Shown: positions 11,995-19,423 of the stretch, in pieces | Position numbering within the stretch: position 1 is the first letter of the stretch | Layout: the number at the start of each line of letters is the position of its first letter | Origin: Streptomyces sp. NBC_00376 | GTDB lineage: Bacteria; Actinomycetota; Actinomycetes; Streptomycetales; Streptomycetaceae | Direction of reading: 5' to 3' | Assembly (NCBI RefSeq): GCF_036077095.1 | Contig: NZ_CP107960.1 | Coordinates: 7,502,001-7,566,000, forward strand | DNA: 64,000 nucleotides | The notes under the pieces: generated by a model | The model's database searches: none | Seen by the model: only the letters and a program-made list of their open reading frames with translations | What the model was told of the DNA's origin: nothing | Translations under genes and position numbers: made by a program

Positions 11995-12144
11995 CGGAGC
12001 GGGCGGCTTCCGGTCCCATTCCCGCGGCAGTTCCCGGAGGCGGTATCGGGGCAGGAACGGACCGGGAACGCCGATCAGCAACATCAGTGGTGTCGGGAAG
12101 CGGAACACCGCAGAACCTCACAAACACCACTTAGGGGCGGGACA
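11995..12144 (+). promoter_or_regulatory. upstream region of repeat-peptide gene with inverted repeat
   Basis: A 150-base gap. It contains an inverted repeat GTTCCCGG (12030-12037) and CCGGGAAC (12062-12069), plus ATTCCC and GGGAAGCGGAAC copies. The same core occurs upstream of 11608. A regulator-binding site or RNA hairpin is possible; neither is proven. Confidence 0.4.
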
Positions 12145-12546
12145 ATGGGACGCAAGCTTGCTGGAATCTTCGGGATCGTCGCCGCGACGCTGGCCTTCGG
12201 TATCGGCACGGCGGTCGAGGCGGGGCAGGCGCACGACGCCCGGAGCATTCAGCAGGTTCTCGCGGACGACAAGGGTCCGACGGTCATCGGCACCACGGGC
12301 ACCGACGACGACAAGGGCCCGACCTTCGCCGGTACCCACGTGCTCGCCGACGACAAGGGCCCGACCGTCATCGCTCGGACGATCACGGACGACAAGGGCC
12401 CGACGGTGATCGGTACCACGGGTACTGACGACGACAAGGGTCCGACGGTCATCGGGACCACGGGTACCGACGACGACAAGGGCCCCACGGTCATCGGGAC
12501 CACCGGCACCGCCGACGACAAGGGTCCGACGTCCCCCGTCATGTGA
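12145..12546 (+). CDS. secreted peptide with seven DDKGPT repeats
   Basis: A 133-residue protein with an N-terminal signal peptide and an almost entirely repetitive body. Residues 1-29 (MGRKLAGIFGIVAATLAF...) have the basic start, hydrophobic core and small-residue end of a Sec signal, with likely cleavage near the AVEA or GQA segment. From residue 41 there are seven copies of DDKGPT. The best units read DDKGPTVIGTTGTD and repeat every 14 residues; the others vary between repeats, and the protein ends SPVM. There are no cysteines. Start: ATG behind AGGGGCGGGACA. Role unknown. It could be a structural or signalling peptide, a protease-released peptide set (cleavage after Lys would give near-identical 14-mers), or a multi-core precursor of a modified peptide, though no modifying enzyme is adjacent. 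A perfect hairpin terminator follows. Confidence 0.85.
   Translation: MGRKLAGIFGIVAATLAFGIGTAVEAGQAHDARSIQQVLADDKGPTVIGTTGTDDDKGPTFAGTHVLADDKGPTVIARTITDDKGPTVIGTTGTDDDKGPTVIGTTGTDDDKGPTVIGTTGTADDKGPTSPVM
12265..12531 (+). repeat. in-frame tandem repeat encoding DDKGPT units
   Basis: Seven in-frame copies of GACGACAAGGGNCCGACN-type 18-mers. Unit length is 42 bases in the regular part and slightly different in units 2-3. Spacers of about 24 bases mostly encode VIGTTGT. Copies differ at wobble positions (GGT/GGC, CCG/CCC, GTC/GTG) while the peptide is kept, which suggests the protein sequence is under selection. Confidence 0.9.
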
Positions 12547-12564
12547 GCCCACCGCCTCGACACG

Positions 12565-12597
12565 CGAGCCCCGCACCGGACCACGGTGCGGGGCTCG
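12565..12597. terminator. hairpin terminator between convergent genes
   Basis: A perfect 13-base-pair stem, CGAGCCCCGCACC (12565-12577) and GGTGCGGGGCTCG (12585-12597), with a seven-base loop. It sits between the convergent repeat-peptide and SARP genes and could serve both strands. There is no long T-run, as is usual in Streptomyces. Confidence 0.8.
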
Positions 12598-12646
12598 TCG
12601 CTGTCCGCCCCGGAGTACGGCGCCCGCCAGCGGCGGCGGCCGGTCG

Positions 12647-15600
12647 TCAGCTGCGCCGGCGGTCCGACGGAACGCCCATCCCGTCGAAGAGTTGCTCGGC
12701 CCCCGCCCGGTACCGGGCCGAATCCGGCGTGTCGCCGAGGGCGTCGGCCATGCCCGCCAGGGCGTAGGCCTGCTCGATGCGGTAGCTGAGGGACGAGGCG
12801 AGCTCATGGGCATGGGTGTGCAGCGCGAGCGCCGCCGCCGTATCGCCCTGCCGGCGGCGCAGCCGGCCCACGATGTTCTCCACCTTGGCCCGGCGCAGCG
12901 GCGAGGGATTGGTCCGCATCATGTCGAGGGCGAGGTCCGCCTGGTCGGGGACGCGTGGCGCCATGCCCAGCCGGTTCTCCACATCGGCGGACAACGCCAG
13001 GGTCAGGGCGAGATTCACCTCGTTGCCGGCGTCCCCGTACAGTGCGCGGGCCTCTGCCAGACAGCGGTCGGCCTCCTCGTACGCGCCCAGGCCGACATGG
13101 GCGAAGGCGAGGTCGGTGATGGCGCCGGGAAGTCCCTCGTGCTGCCCCAGCTGCCGGCTCAGTTCCGCCGACCGCCGGGCCGCGTCCCGCGCCTCCTCGT
13201 ACCGTCCCCACTGTTCGTAGAGAGTGCTGAGCATGGTCAGGCTCTCGGCCTCCGCGCGCGGCATGTCCAGGTCGCGTTCGTGCGCGATCGCCGTCTCCAT
13301 GTGGCCCAGGGCCGATGAGAAGTCGCCGAGCAGGCTGTTGAACTGGCCGAGGATGCTCTCGCTGTGCGCCTGGGTGTGCAGATCGCCGAGCCGGACCGCG
13401 ACGTCCCGGCTCTTCCTGGCGGCTTCGAGTCCCTCGGTGAGGCGGCCCAGTTTCCAGCAGGCGACGCCCAGGTTGGACAGGCTCACCCCCAGCAGCGCCA
13501 GGTCCTGGAGCCGGCCGGCGGCGGCCACCGCGACCCGGCTCAGCTCACCGAACTCCTCCAGCAGCCCCAGGTCGTTGAGCTGGAAGACGAGATTGCGGGC
13601 CAGGCACACCACATAGCGGTCGTGCCCCCGGCGCTCGGCGAGCGTGACCGCCGCGAGGAGCGAGTTCTGCTCGCGCAGGAACCACTTCCGCGCCGTCTCG
13701 GGGGTGTCGAGATCGGGCAGTTCGGCCTTGGAGGGCTCGATGCCGGTACTGCGCCGGCGCCGCCCGGAGTAGAGGAGATCGCACGCCACCTCGGTGGCGG
13801 TCAGGTAGTAGCCCAGCAGCCGTTCCACCGCCGCGGAGTCCTCGGGGGACTCGACGAGCAGGCTGTGCGCGAAGCTGCGGACCAGGTCGTGGAAGGTGTA
13901 GAGGCCGATCTCCGGCTGCTGCACGAGATGCACGTCGAGCAGCATTTCCAGCAGGTCCTCCGCGTCCCGGGCGCCCGAGCCGAGCAGCGCACCGGCGGCG
14001 TGGATGTCCATGTCGCTGCCCGGGTGCAGCGCCAGCGTCGAGAACGCGTTCCGGCACTCCTCGTCCAGGGCCTGGTAGGACAGGCGCAGGGTGGCGGAGA
14101 CGCTGCGGGCGCCCGAGCTGAGCTCGTCGAGCCGCCGGGTCTCGTCGCGCAGCCGCTCCGCCAGGTACTGCAGGGTCCAGCGCGGGCGGTTGCGCAGCCG
14201 GGCGGTGGCGATCCGCAGGGCGAGGGGCAGATGGCCGCAGAGCCGGGCGATCTCCGCGGCGGCCTCGGGCTCGGCGGCGACGCGCTGGGCACCGAGCGTC
14301 TCGGCCACCAGCATCGCACTGTCCTCGGGCGGCATCACTCCGATGGAGATCCACCGGGCGCCGTCCAGATCGACCAGCCGGGCCCGGCTGGTGACCATGA
14401 CGAGGCTGCCGGGGGAGACGGGCAGCAGCGGGCGGATGGCGGCGGCGTCGGCCGCGTTGTCGAAGAGGATCAGCAGCCGCTTCCCGACGAGGGTGGCACG
14501 CCACAGCGCGGTGCGGGCGGGCACGTCGTCGGGGATGAGGTTGCCCGGGACACCGACGGCACGCAGCAGGCTGTCCAGCGCGATGCCCGCGGTCACCGGC
14601 TGGTCGCCCGGCGTGTGTCCGCGCAGATCGATGTGGAGCTGACCGTCCGGGTACTCGGGTGCCAGCCGGTGCGCGGCGCGTACCGCGAGCGAAGTCTTGC
14701 CGCAGCCGCCCATGCCGTCGATGGCCACGATCTGGGGGCCCTGCTCGCCGCCGGCCTCGGCACCACGCAGGATCTCGGCCAGCTCCCGGTCGCGTCCGGT
14801 GAAGTCCGCGAGGTCGTACGGGAGGGTGCTGGGGGGTTCCGCTGGCAGCGCCACGGCCACCACGGGGGCGGCGGCCGGTTCGGGGCCGGCCAGTTCGGGG
14901 CTCTCCCGCAGGATTCCCTCGTACAGCTTGGTGAGGTTGGGGCCGGGGTCGATGCCGAGTTCCTCGGCGAGGAGTTCGCGTACCTTGCCGTACTCGTCCA
15001 GGGCCTCGGCCTGCCGACCGGACCGGTACAGGGCGATCATCAACTGGCCGCGCAGGGACTCGCGCAGGGGATGCTGCTGGACCAGTTCCCTTAGTTCGAC
15101 AACGAGTTCGGCGGACTCGCCGAGCGCGAGGTGGAGATCGAAGAGCTGCTCCGCCGCGGTCAGCCGGCGCTCCTCGATGGAGGTCGACGCCGCCTCGATG
15201 ACCGGGCCGCCGCTGCCCGACAGAACGGGGCCCCGCCAGAGGGCCAGGGCGGCGCGCAGTATTTCCGCGGCCTCGGCCGTACGGCCGTCGGACGCCGCGA
15301 GCTTCGCTTTACGTATCAGCAGGCCAAATTCGGCCACGTCGATTTCACATTGTTCATGGGCGACGCGATACCCGGGACCGTCGGTGAGGAGAACGTCGGC
15401 GCCCCCGGGTATCCGTCTTCGGAGATCCGCGACCGCCTTGCGCACTTGGTGCGGAGCCGTCGTGGGCGGTTCCTCGTCCCAGGCCGCCTCGACCAGACGG
15501 GATACCGGAAGCACTTTTCCGGGCTCCAGGAGCAGTGTGGCCAGAACTCGCTCCTGTATGACTCCGCCGAGTCGGAGCCGAGTCCCGTTGGACCAACCCT

Positions 15601-15652
15601 CTAACGGGCCAAGAATGTTGAAGCGCAGCCGAAACTCTTCCGTAGATGACAC
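12647..15652 (-). CDS. SARP-family pathway regulator with NB-ARC and TPR domains
   Basis: A 1001-residue transcriptional activator of the AfsR/large-SARP type. Order: OmpR-like winged helix (about 8-100; FNILGPLEGW, RVLATLLLEPGKV), bacterial transcriptional activation domain (about 105-250; CEIDVAEFGLLIRKA, RSGRQAEALDEYGKVRELL), NB-ARC ATPase (about 285-560; P-loop GMGGCGKTSLA, LLILFDNAADAA), then a C-terminal array of TPR-like repeats. SARPs bind short direct repeats near promoters of their own cluster, and ATP/ADP state sets activity. It is divergent from the XRE/NB-ARC gene, and the two probably share control of the NRPS genes. Start: ATG giving MSSTEEF. Confidence 0.95.
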   Translation of the reverse strand: MSSTEEFRLRFNILGPLEGWSNGTRLRLGGVIQERVLATLLLEPGKVLPVSRLVEAAWDEEPPTTAPHQVRKAVADLRRRIPGGADVLLTDGPGYRVAHEQCEIDVAEFGLLIRKAKLAASDGRTAEAAEILRAALALWRGPVLSGSGGPVIEAASTSIEERRLTAAEQLFDLHLALGESAELVVELRELVQQHPLRESLRGQLMIALYRSGRQAEALDEYGKVRELLAEELGIDPGPNLTKLYEGILRESPELAGPEPAAAPVVAVALPAEPPSTLPYDLADFTGRDRELAEILRGAEAGGEQGPQIVAIDGMGGCGKTSLAVRAAHRLAPEYPDGQLHIDLRGHTPGDQPVTAGIALDSLLRAVGVPGNLIPDDVPARTALWRATLVGKRLLILFDNAADAAAIRPLLPVSPGSLVMVTSRARLVDLDGARWISIGVMPPEDSAMLVAETLGAQRVAAEPEAAAEIARLCGHLPLALRIATARLRNRPRWTLQYLAERLRDETRRLDELSSGARSVSATLRLSYQALDEECRNAFSTLALHPGSDMDIHAAGALLGSGARDAEDLLEMLLDVHLVQQPEIGLYTFHDLVRSFAHSLLVESPEDSAAVERLLGYYLTATEVACDLLYSGRRRRSTGIEPSKAELPDLDTPETARKWFLREQNSLLAAVTLAERRGHDRYVVCLARNLVFQLNDLGLLEEFGELSRVAVAAAGRLQDLALLGVSLSNLGVACWKLGRLTEGLEAARKSRDVAVRLGDLHTQAHSESILGQFNSLLGDFSSALGHMETAIAHERDLDMPRAEAESLTMLSTLYEQWGRYEEARDAARRSAELSRQLGQHEGLPGAITDLAFAHVGLGAYEEADRCLAEARALYGDAGNEVNLALTLALSADVENRLGMAPRVPDQADLALDMMRTNPSPLRRAKVENIVGRLRRRQGDTAAALALHTHAHELASSLSYRIEQAYALAGMADALGDTPDSARYRAGAEQLFDGMGVPSDRRRS

Positions 15653-15939
15653 GCATCCTCCCCCTCAGCTCCTGCGCACCCGCAGCGCTTCCCCAGCGCG
15701 AGGCGATCGTAGTCCCTGCCACCAGGAACTCGCGGTACCGCACCGGGAAGATTTCGGGAATGGCTCGATGAAAGCTGTTCATCGACGGCAGGCCTTCGCT
15801 GCCACGGAGAGTGCGGAGCGTACGGAGCGTGAGCGGAACGAGAAGGATCCTTCGCCGCGCCGCGTGTTCCGGACAGTCCTGGGCGGCCGGGTAACCGGCC
15901 ATTGCGTTTTCTATGCATGTGGAGACCGAGGAGACAATG
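15653..15939. promoter_or_regulatory. divergent promoter region between SARP and XRE regulator
   Basis: A 287-base gap between two oppositely transcribed regulators. It contains two perfect 8-base direct repeats CGGAGCGT at 15814 and 15823 with a nine-base period, followed by AGCGG. SARP sites are direct repeats, usually with an 11-base period, so this could be an operator, but the period does not fit well. Confidence 0.4.
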
Positions 15940-17298
15940 ATGAATTGCCAGCCCTCAGCCGGGCTCGACGTTCTGCTGCAGAATGCGCGCAGGCGGGCGG
16001 GACTCACCCAGGAACAGCTCGCCGGCCTTTCCACCGTGAGCGTACGGGCCATTCGCGACCTGGAACTCGGGCGGGTCCAGCACCCGCGCAGGGAAACACT
16101 GAAGCTCCTCGCCAATGCCATGCGGCTGAGCGACGCGCGACGTGTCGAGCTCGAACTCGCCGTCGACGCGAAGGCGGTGGGGCGCGTCTTCCAGGACATC
16201 TATGGTGTCGGCCTGGCCACGCCGCCCCCTCCGCTGCGCCCGCTGATCGGGCGGCGCCCGGAACTGGAGGCGCTGACGGCCCGGTTGCGCACGGATCACG
16301 AGCGGCTGCTGACCCTCGTGGGGCTGCCGGGAGCGGGAAAGACACGGCTCGCCCAGGAAGCCGCCTCGGTGATCCACGCCCGGGACCGGATTCCGGTGCT
16401 GTGGGTATCCCTGGACGACACGGCGGAGACCACTGGGGCCGCTCCCAACACCCCGCAGTCGACCGTCACCGGATGGGTGCGCGCACTTGTCCGCGACGGC
16501 GAGGAATTCGAGGAACTGGCCGCGCTCATAGGGTCCAAGGCCACCTTGATCGTCCTGGACGGCTACGATGCGTCACCCTCTGTCACCCCTCGGCTGCTCA
16601 GTCTGCTGCGGGTCTGCGAGCGCCTGAAAATACTCACCACCACCGACCGGCCGGTCCAGCTGCCCGGCGGACGACTGCTGCCGCTGGCCCCGCTCCCGGT
16701 GCCGACCGCCGCCGATCTCGCCGAGGCGGTGGGCGGCTCCCTCGTCGCGGACCGCCACGCCGTGGAGCTGACGCTCTCCCATGTCAGCTATATGCGGCCC
16801 GACTTCCTCCCCACCGACTCCGTCGTCACCACCGTGGCCCACATCTGCCGGGCCCTGGACGGCATGCCGCAGGCGCTGGAGGCCGCGGCTTCCTGGCTGC
16901 TGCTGTACTCCCCGCAGCAACTCCTGGACATCGCCCGCACCTCACCGCTGGTCCTGCTCGACGGCGTCACCCCGGCCGATCCCGCCGCGGGCCCCACCCT
17001 GGGCGAGCGGCTCACCGCCGCCGTGACCGGGCTCGACCCGAAGGCCGCCGGGCTGCTGCGCACACTGGCGACGCTCGACGACCCGTGGACGGTGGACGGT
17101 GCCGCGCGGGCCTCCGGCACCTCGCTGGCCGAAGCCGCCCGGGATGTGCACGCCCTGCTGGTCCGCGGTCTGATCCGCCGGCTCCCCACGACGGCGGGCG
17201 ACCCGGTCGGCTTCACCGTGCTCAACCTGGTCCGCGCCGTGCTCGACGAGGACCGGGAGACGGCGCCCGCCGCTCTCGCCGCCGCCCTGAGCGACTGA
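15940..17298 (+). CDS. XRE-type HTH regulator with NB-ARC ATPase domain
   Basis: A 452-residue putative transcriptional regulator. Residues 10-70 form a Cro/C1 helix-turn-helix (RRRAGLTQEQLAGLSTVSVR, then DLELGR). A linker leads to an NB-ARC/STAND ATPase with P-loop GLPGAGKTRLAQ near 138 and a Walker-B-like LIVLDGYD near 210. The C-terminal half is Leu/Ala-rich and helical but ends without obvious TPRs, so it is shorter than the usual signal-responsive members. The second of two adjacent ATG codons has GAGGAG at six-base spacing, so I start there; the first, at 15937, is equally in frame. It is divergent from the SARP and lies upstream of the carbamoyltransferase-like gene in the same direction. 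Probably a pathway-specific regulator. Confidence 0.88.
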   Translation: MNCQPSAGLDVLLQNARRRAGLTQEQLAGLSTVSVRAIRDLELGRVQHPRRETLKLLANAMRLSDARRVELELAVDAKAVGRVFQDIYGVGLATPPPPLRPLIGRRPELEALTARLRTDHERLLTLVGLPGAGKTRLAQEAASVIHARDRIPVLWVSLDDTAETTGAAPNTPQSTVTGWVRALVRDGEEFEELAALIGSKATLIVLDGYDASPSVTPRLLSLLRVCERLKILTTTDRPVQLPGGRLLPLAPLPVPTAADLAEAVGGSLVADRHAVELTLSHVSYMRPDFLPTDSVVTTVAHICRALDGMPQALEAAASWLLLYSPQQLLDIARTSPLVLLDGVTPADPAAGPTLGERLTAAVTGLDPKAAGLLRTLATLDDPWTVDGAARASGTSLAEAARDVHALLVRGLIRRLPTTAGDPVGFTVLNLVRAVLDEDRETAPAALAAALSD

Positions 17299-17351
17299 GG
17301 ACCACCCCTCGCACCCACCCCGTTCCCGCCCTCATGAAAGGCACCGCACCC

Positions 17352-18278
17352 ATGCGCAACCTGATCTCCCTCGCCGACCTCACGCCCGCCGAGCTGGACC
17401 ACCTGGTCCGGCGCGCCGTCTCGTTCGGCCGGGACGGCATCGTGCCGAAGCCGCTGGCCGGACGACAGGTCGGTCTGTACTTCCGCAAGTCCTCGACCCG
17501 GACCCGGACGTCCTTCTGGACCGCGGCGACCCGTCTGGGCGCCGACGTGATCACCTTCGGCCCGAACGAACTCCAGCTCACCACCGGCGAGACGGTCGAG
17601 GACACCGCCCGGGTCCTCGGCCAGTACCTGGACGCCCTGGTCGTACGGACCAACGGGGACGTGGAGGAGATCCGCCGGCTCGGCAGCAGCGCGAACCTGG
17701 CCGTCGTCAACGCCCTGAGCCTCGACGAGCACCCGACCCAGGCCATCGCCGATCTCGCCACGCTGGCCGAGGAGTTCGGCTCGCTCGACGGTCTGCACCT
17801 GCTCGCCGTCGGCGAGGGCAACAGCTCGGGCGCCGCCCTCGCCCTGGCCGCCGCCCTCACCCCCGGGCTGCGCCTCACCCTGCTGTGCCCGCGTGGGTAC
17901 GAGGTACCGAAGGAGACCCTGGACCTGGCGGCCGAACTCAGCGGCGGCAAGGCCCTGGTGAGCCAGGTCGTCACGGCCGACGAGGTAGAGGGCCCGGTGG
18001 ACGCGGTGTACACCAGCCGGTGGCAGACCATGGGGGTGACGAAGGAGAACCCCGACTGGCTCAAGGACTTCGACGGCTTCCAGATCAACCGCGCGTTCCT
18101 GGACCGTTTCGCCGGCCCGCGCACCGTCTTCCTGCACGACCTGCCCGCGGTCCGGGGCGAGGAGGTCACCGACGAGGTGCTCGACGGGGCGTCGAGCCGG
18201 GCCTGGCGCCAGGCCCACCACAAGATGACGGCCGCCGCGGCGGTACTTGAGTGGTGCGTGCGCGGCATCCAGAGCTGA
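17352..18278 (+). CDS. ornithine-carbamoyltransferase-like enzyme
   Basis: A 308-residue member of the aspartate/ornithine carbamoyltransferase family, which transfers the carbamoyl group of carbamoyl phosphate to an amine. The carbamoyl-phosphate loop STRTRTSF is intact near residue 44, and DEHPTQAIADL near 130 matches the second binding motif. The amino-acid side differs: the usual SMG loop reads QTMGVTKEN, and the HCLP motif, whose cysteine lines the active site of ornithine enzymes, reads HDLPAVRGEE. This suggests a substrate other than ornithine, for example a short diamino acid made by the cluster. Start: ATG with GAAAGG upstream. It follows the XRE regulator by 53 bases and ends at a (GACC)7 repeat and a strong terminator. 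A housekeeping argF role is unlikely. Confidence 0.85.
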   Translation: MRNLISLADLTPAELDHLVRRAVSFGRDGIVPKPLAGRQVGLYFRKSSTRTRTSFWTAATRLGADVITFGPNELQLTTGETVEDTARVLGQYLDALVVRTNGDVEEIRRLGSSANLAVVNALSLDEHPTQAIADLATLAEEFGSLDGLHLLAVGEGNSSGAALALAAALTPGLRLTLLCPRGYEVPKETLDLAAELSGGKALVSQVVTADEVEGPVDAVYTSRWQTMGVTKENPDWLKDFDGFQINRAFLDRFAGPRTVFLHDLPAVRGEEVTDEVLDGASSRAWRQAHHKMTAAAAVLEWCVRGIQS

Positions 18279-18304
18279 CCGACCGACCGACCGACCGACC
18301 GACC
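18277..18304 (+). repeat. (GACC)7 tetranucleotide tandem repeat
   Basis: Seven perfect GACC units begin inside the stop codon of the carbamoyltransferase-like gene. Slippage here would not change the protein because the stop precedes the repeat. It is a possible length-variable site between strains. Confidence 0.9.
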
Positions 18305-18340
18305 GCGCCACGCCGCGCCGCGTCGCTGCGCCCCGCCCGG

Positions 18341-18381
18341 CTCCCGGCGGACATGGGATCACGCCCCATGTCCGCCGGGAG
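18341..18381. terminator. strong bidirectional hairpin terminator
   Basis: A perfect 17-base-pair stem (18341-18357 with 18365-18381) with a seven-base loop, followed by TTCTTCTTG. It lies between the convergent carbamoyltransferase-like and MbtH-like genes. Confidence 0.88.
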
Positions 18382-18491
18382 TTCTTCTTGCTCGCTGCCG
18401 ACCGCTCGCTGCCGGCCATCGCGCGAAAGGGCGGATGCGGGCGCCAATCGCGCCTCGCACCCGCCTTTTCGGAACGGGAGAACCGGTGGGT

Positions 18492-18704
18492 TCAGCCACC
18501 CATGGCCGCAACCACGGAACGCGGCCGCATGTCGGTCCAGTTCGCCTCGATGAATTCGCCGCATTCCTGCTTGCTGGCCTCGTCCTTCACCAGTTCCCAG
18601 CCCGCCGGCTGCTGGATCCGGGCCGGCCACAGCGAATACTGACCCTCTTCGTTGGCCAGCACTACATAGCGGCCCTGGGAGTCCTCGAACGGGTTGGTTG
18701 CCAT
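18492..18704 (-). CDS. MbtH-like protein
   Basis: A 70-residue MbtH-family protein, a small partner that binds NRPS adenylation domains and is often needed for their folding or activity. Signature elements are all present: NPFED at the start, QYSLWPA, PAGWELV, and WTDMRP near the C-terminus. Start: ATG (MATNPFED) preceded by GAGGTGG. A GTG three codons upstream is open but overlaps the ribosome binding site. It is transcribed alone, opposite to the main NRPS operon, from a gap shared with the small protein at 18846. It presumably serves the adenylation domains of both NRPS blocks. Confidence 0.95.
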   Translation of the reverse strand: MATNPFEDSQGRYVVLANEEGQYSLWPARIQQPAGWELVKDEASKQECGEFIEANWTDMRPRSVVAAMGG

Positions 18705-18845
18705 GATTTCCACCTCGGTTGGACGAAGTTATTCGTGAAGTCTTCAGGTGTGCCTGAGCTTTTCGTCTGCATCAGAGACTAGGAGCCGCGGACCGGCGCG
18801 CCGGGCAGAAGCCCAGGCAGATCGGCGGCACCACGGACCGCGCGA

Positions 18846-19127
18846 TCAGGCGGGCACCCGGGCCGTGCGATGCGCGTACGTGAGGGCCACCCCGGTCGCC
18901 ACGGTGGCCGCGCGCACCGCACCGAGCGCCTCGCGCACCAGCTCCGAACGCTCCACCAGCATCACCTCGAACCCGGGCTGACCTGCGCGGACAATGTTCA
19001 CCGCGGCTTCGAGCACGGCGACCTGGGCCTCGCCGAGCGCCTCCCGCCGGTCGACCCGTTCCCGTACCTCTGCCAGCACGTCCGCGAGCACGTCCGCCGC
19101 ACGGACGCTGTGGCCGGTCTCTGCCAT
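18846..19127 (-). CDS. small helical protein of unknown function
   Basis: A 93-residue protein I do not recognise. It is mostly charged amphipathic helix (VLADVLAEVRERVDRREALG, then AVLEAAVNIVRAG and SELVREALGAVRAATVATG), with no signal, cysteine or metal motif. It starts at ATG with GAGGAG seven bases upstream; the frame stays open further upstream but without a ribosome binding site. It is divergent from the glutamate mutase operon and in tandem with the MbtH-like gene, 141 bases upstream of it, so the two may be co-transcribed. A carrier or adaptor role is possible only as a guess. Confidence 0.7.
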   Translation of the reverse strand: MAETGHSVRAADVLADVLAEVRERVDRREALGEAQVAVLEAAVNIVRAGQPGFEVMLVERSELVREALGAVRAATVATGVALTYAHRTARVPA

Positions 19128-19423
19128 GTCATGACTCCTCGGTCGTTCGCCGGCTGTGTGCGCGCCTGCGCGGTCTGCGCGGTGTACGCGTTGTGCAACG
19201 GGCCGGGCGCTGAATTCTGCGGATGCAGTGCGGCCAGTCTCACGTCCCACCGTCCGCCCGGCACCGGGCAGTCGGTCAACTGCTCCTCTGCTGCCGCCCA
19301 GTTGCCGCCGGTCACGCCGGAAACGCCTCCGGAGCGAATCTACGGTTGTGGCCGAAAGGAAGTTCCGGGCCAGCCCGGACCTCTTTCTCCCCTTGTCATC
19401 CAATGATGTGGACGAAGCGAACA
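19128..19423. promoter_or_regulatory. divergent promoter region upstream of the central NRPS operon
   Basis: About 300 bases without a convincing gene, between the small leftward protein and the glutamate mutase subunit that begins a 22-kb operon. The main operon promoter should be here. I see no clear -35/-10 pair and no obvious 11-base-period SARP repeat. Confidence 0.45.

Noticed and set aside
12265..12531. Regularly spaced repeats resembling a CRISPR array
   Set aside because: The repeats are in frame, translate to one conserved peptide, have near-identical spacers and follow a signal peptide, so they are coding.
17352..18278. Housekeeping ornithine carbamoyltransferase (argF)
   Set aside because: Active-site motif HDLP and altered SMG loop, plus location within the peptide cluster.
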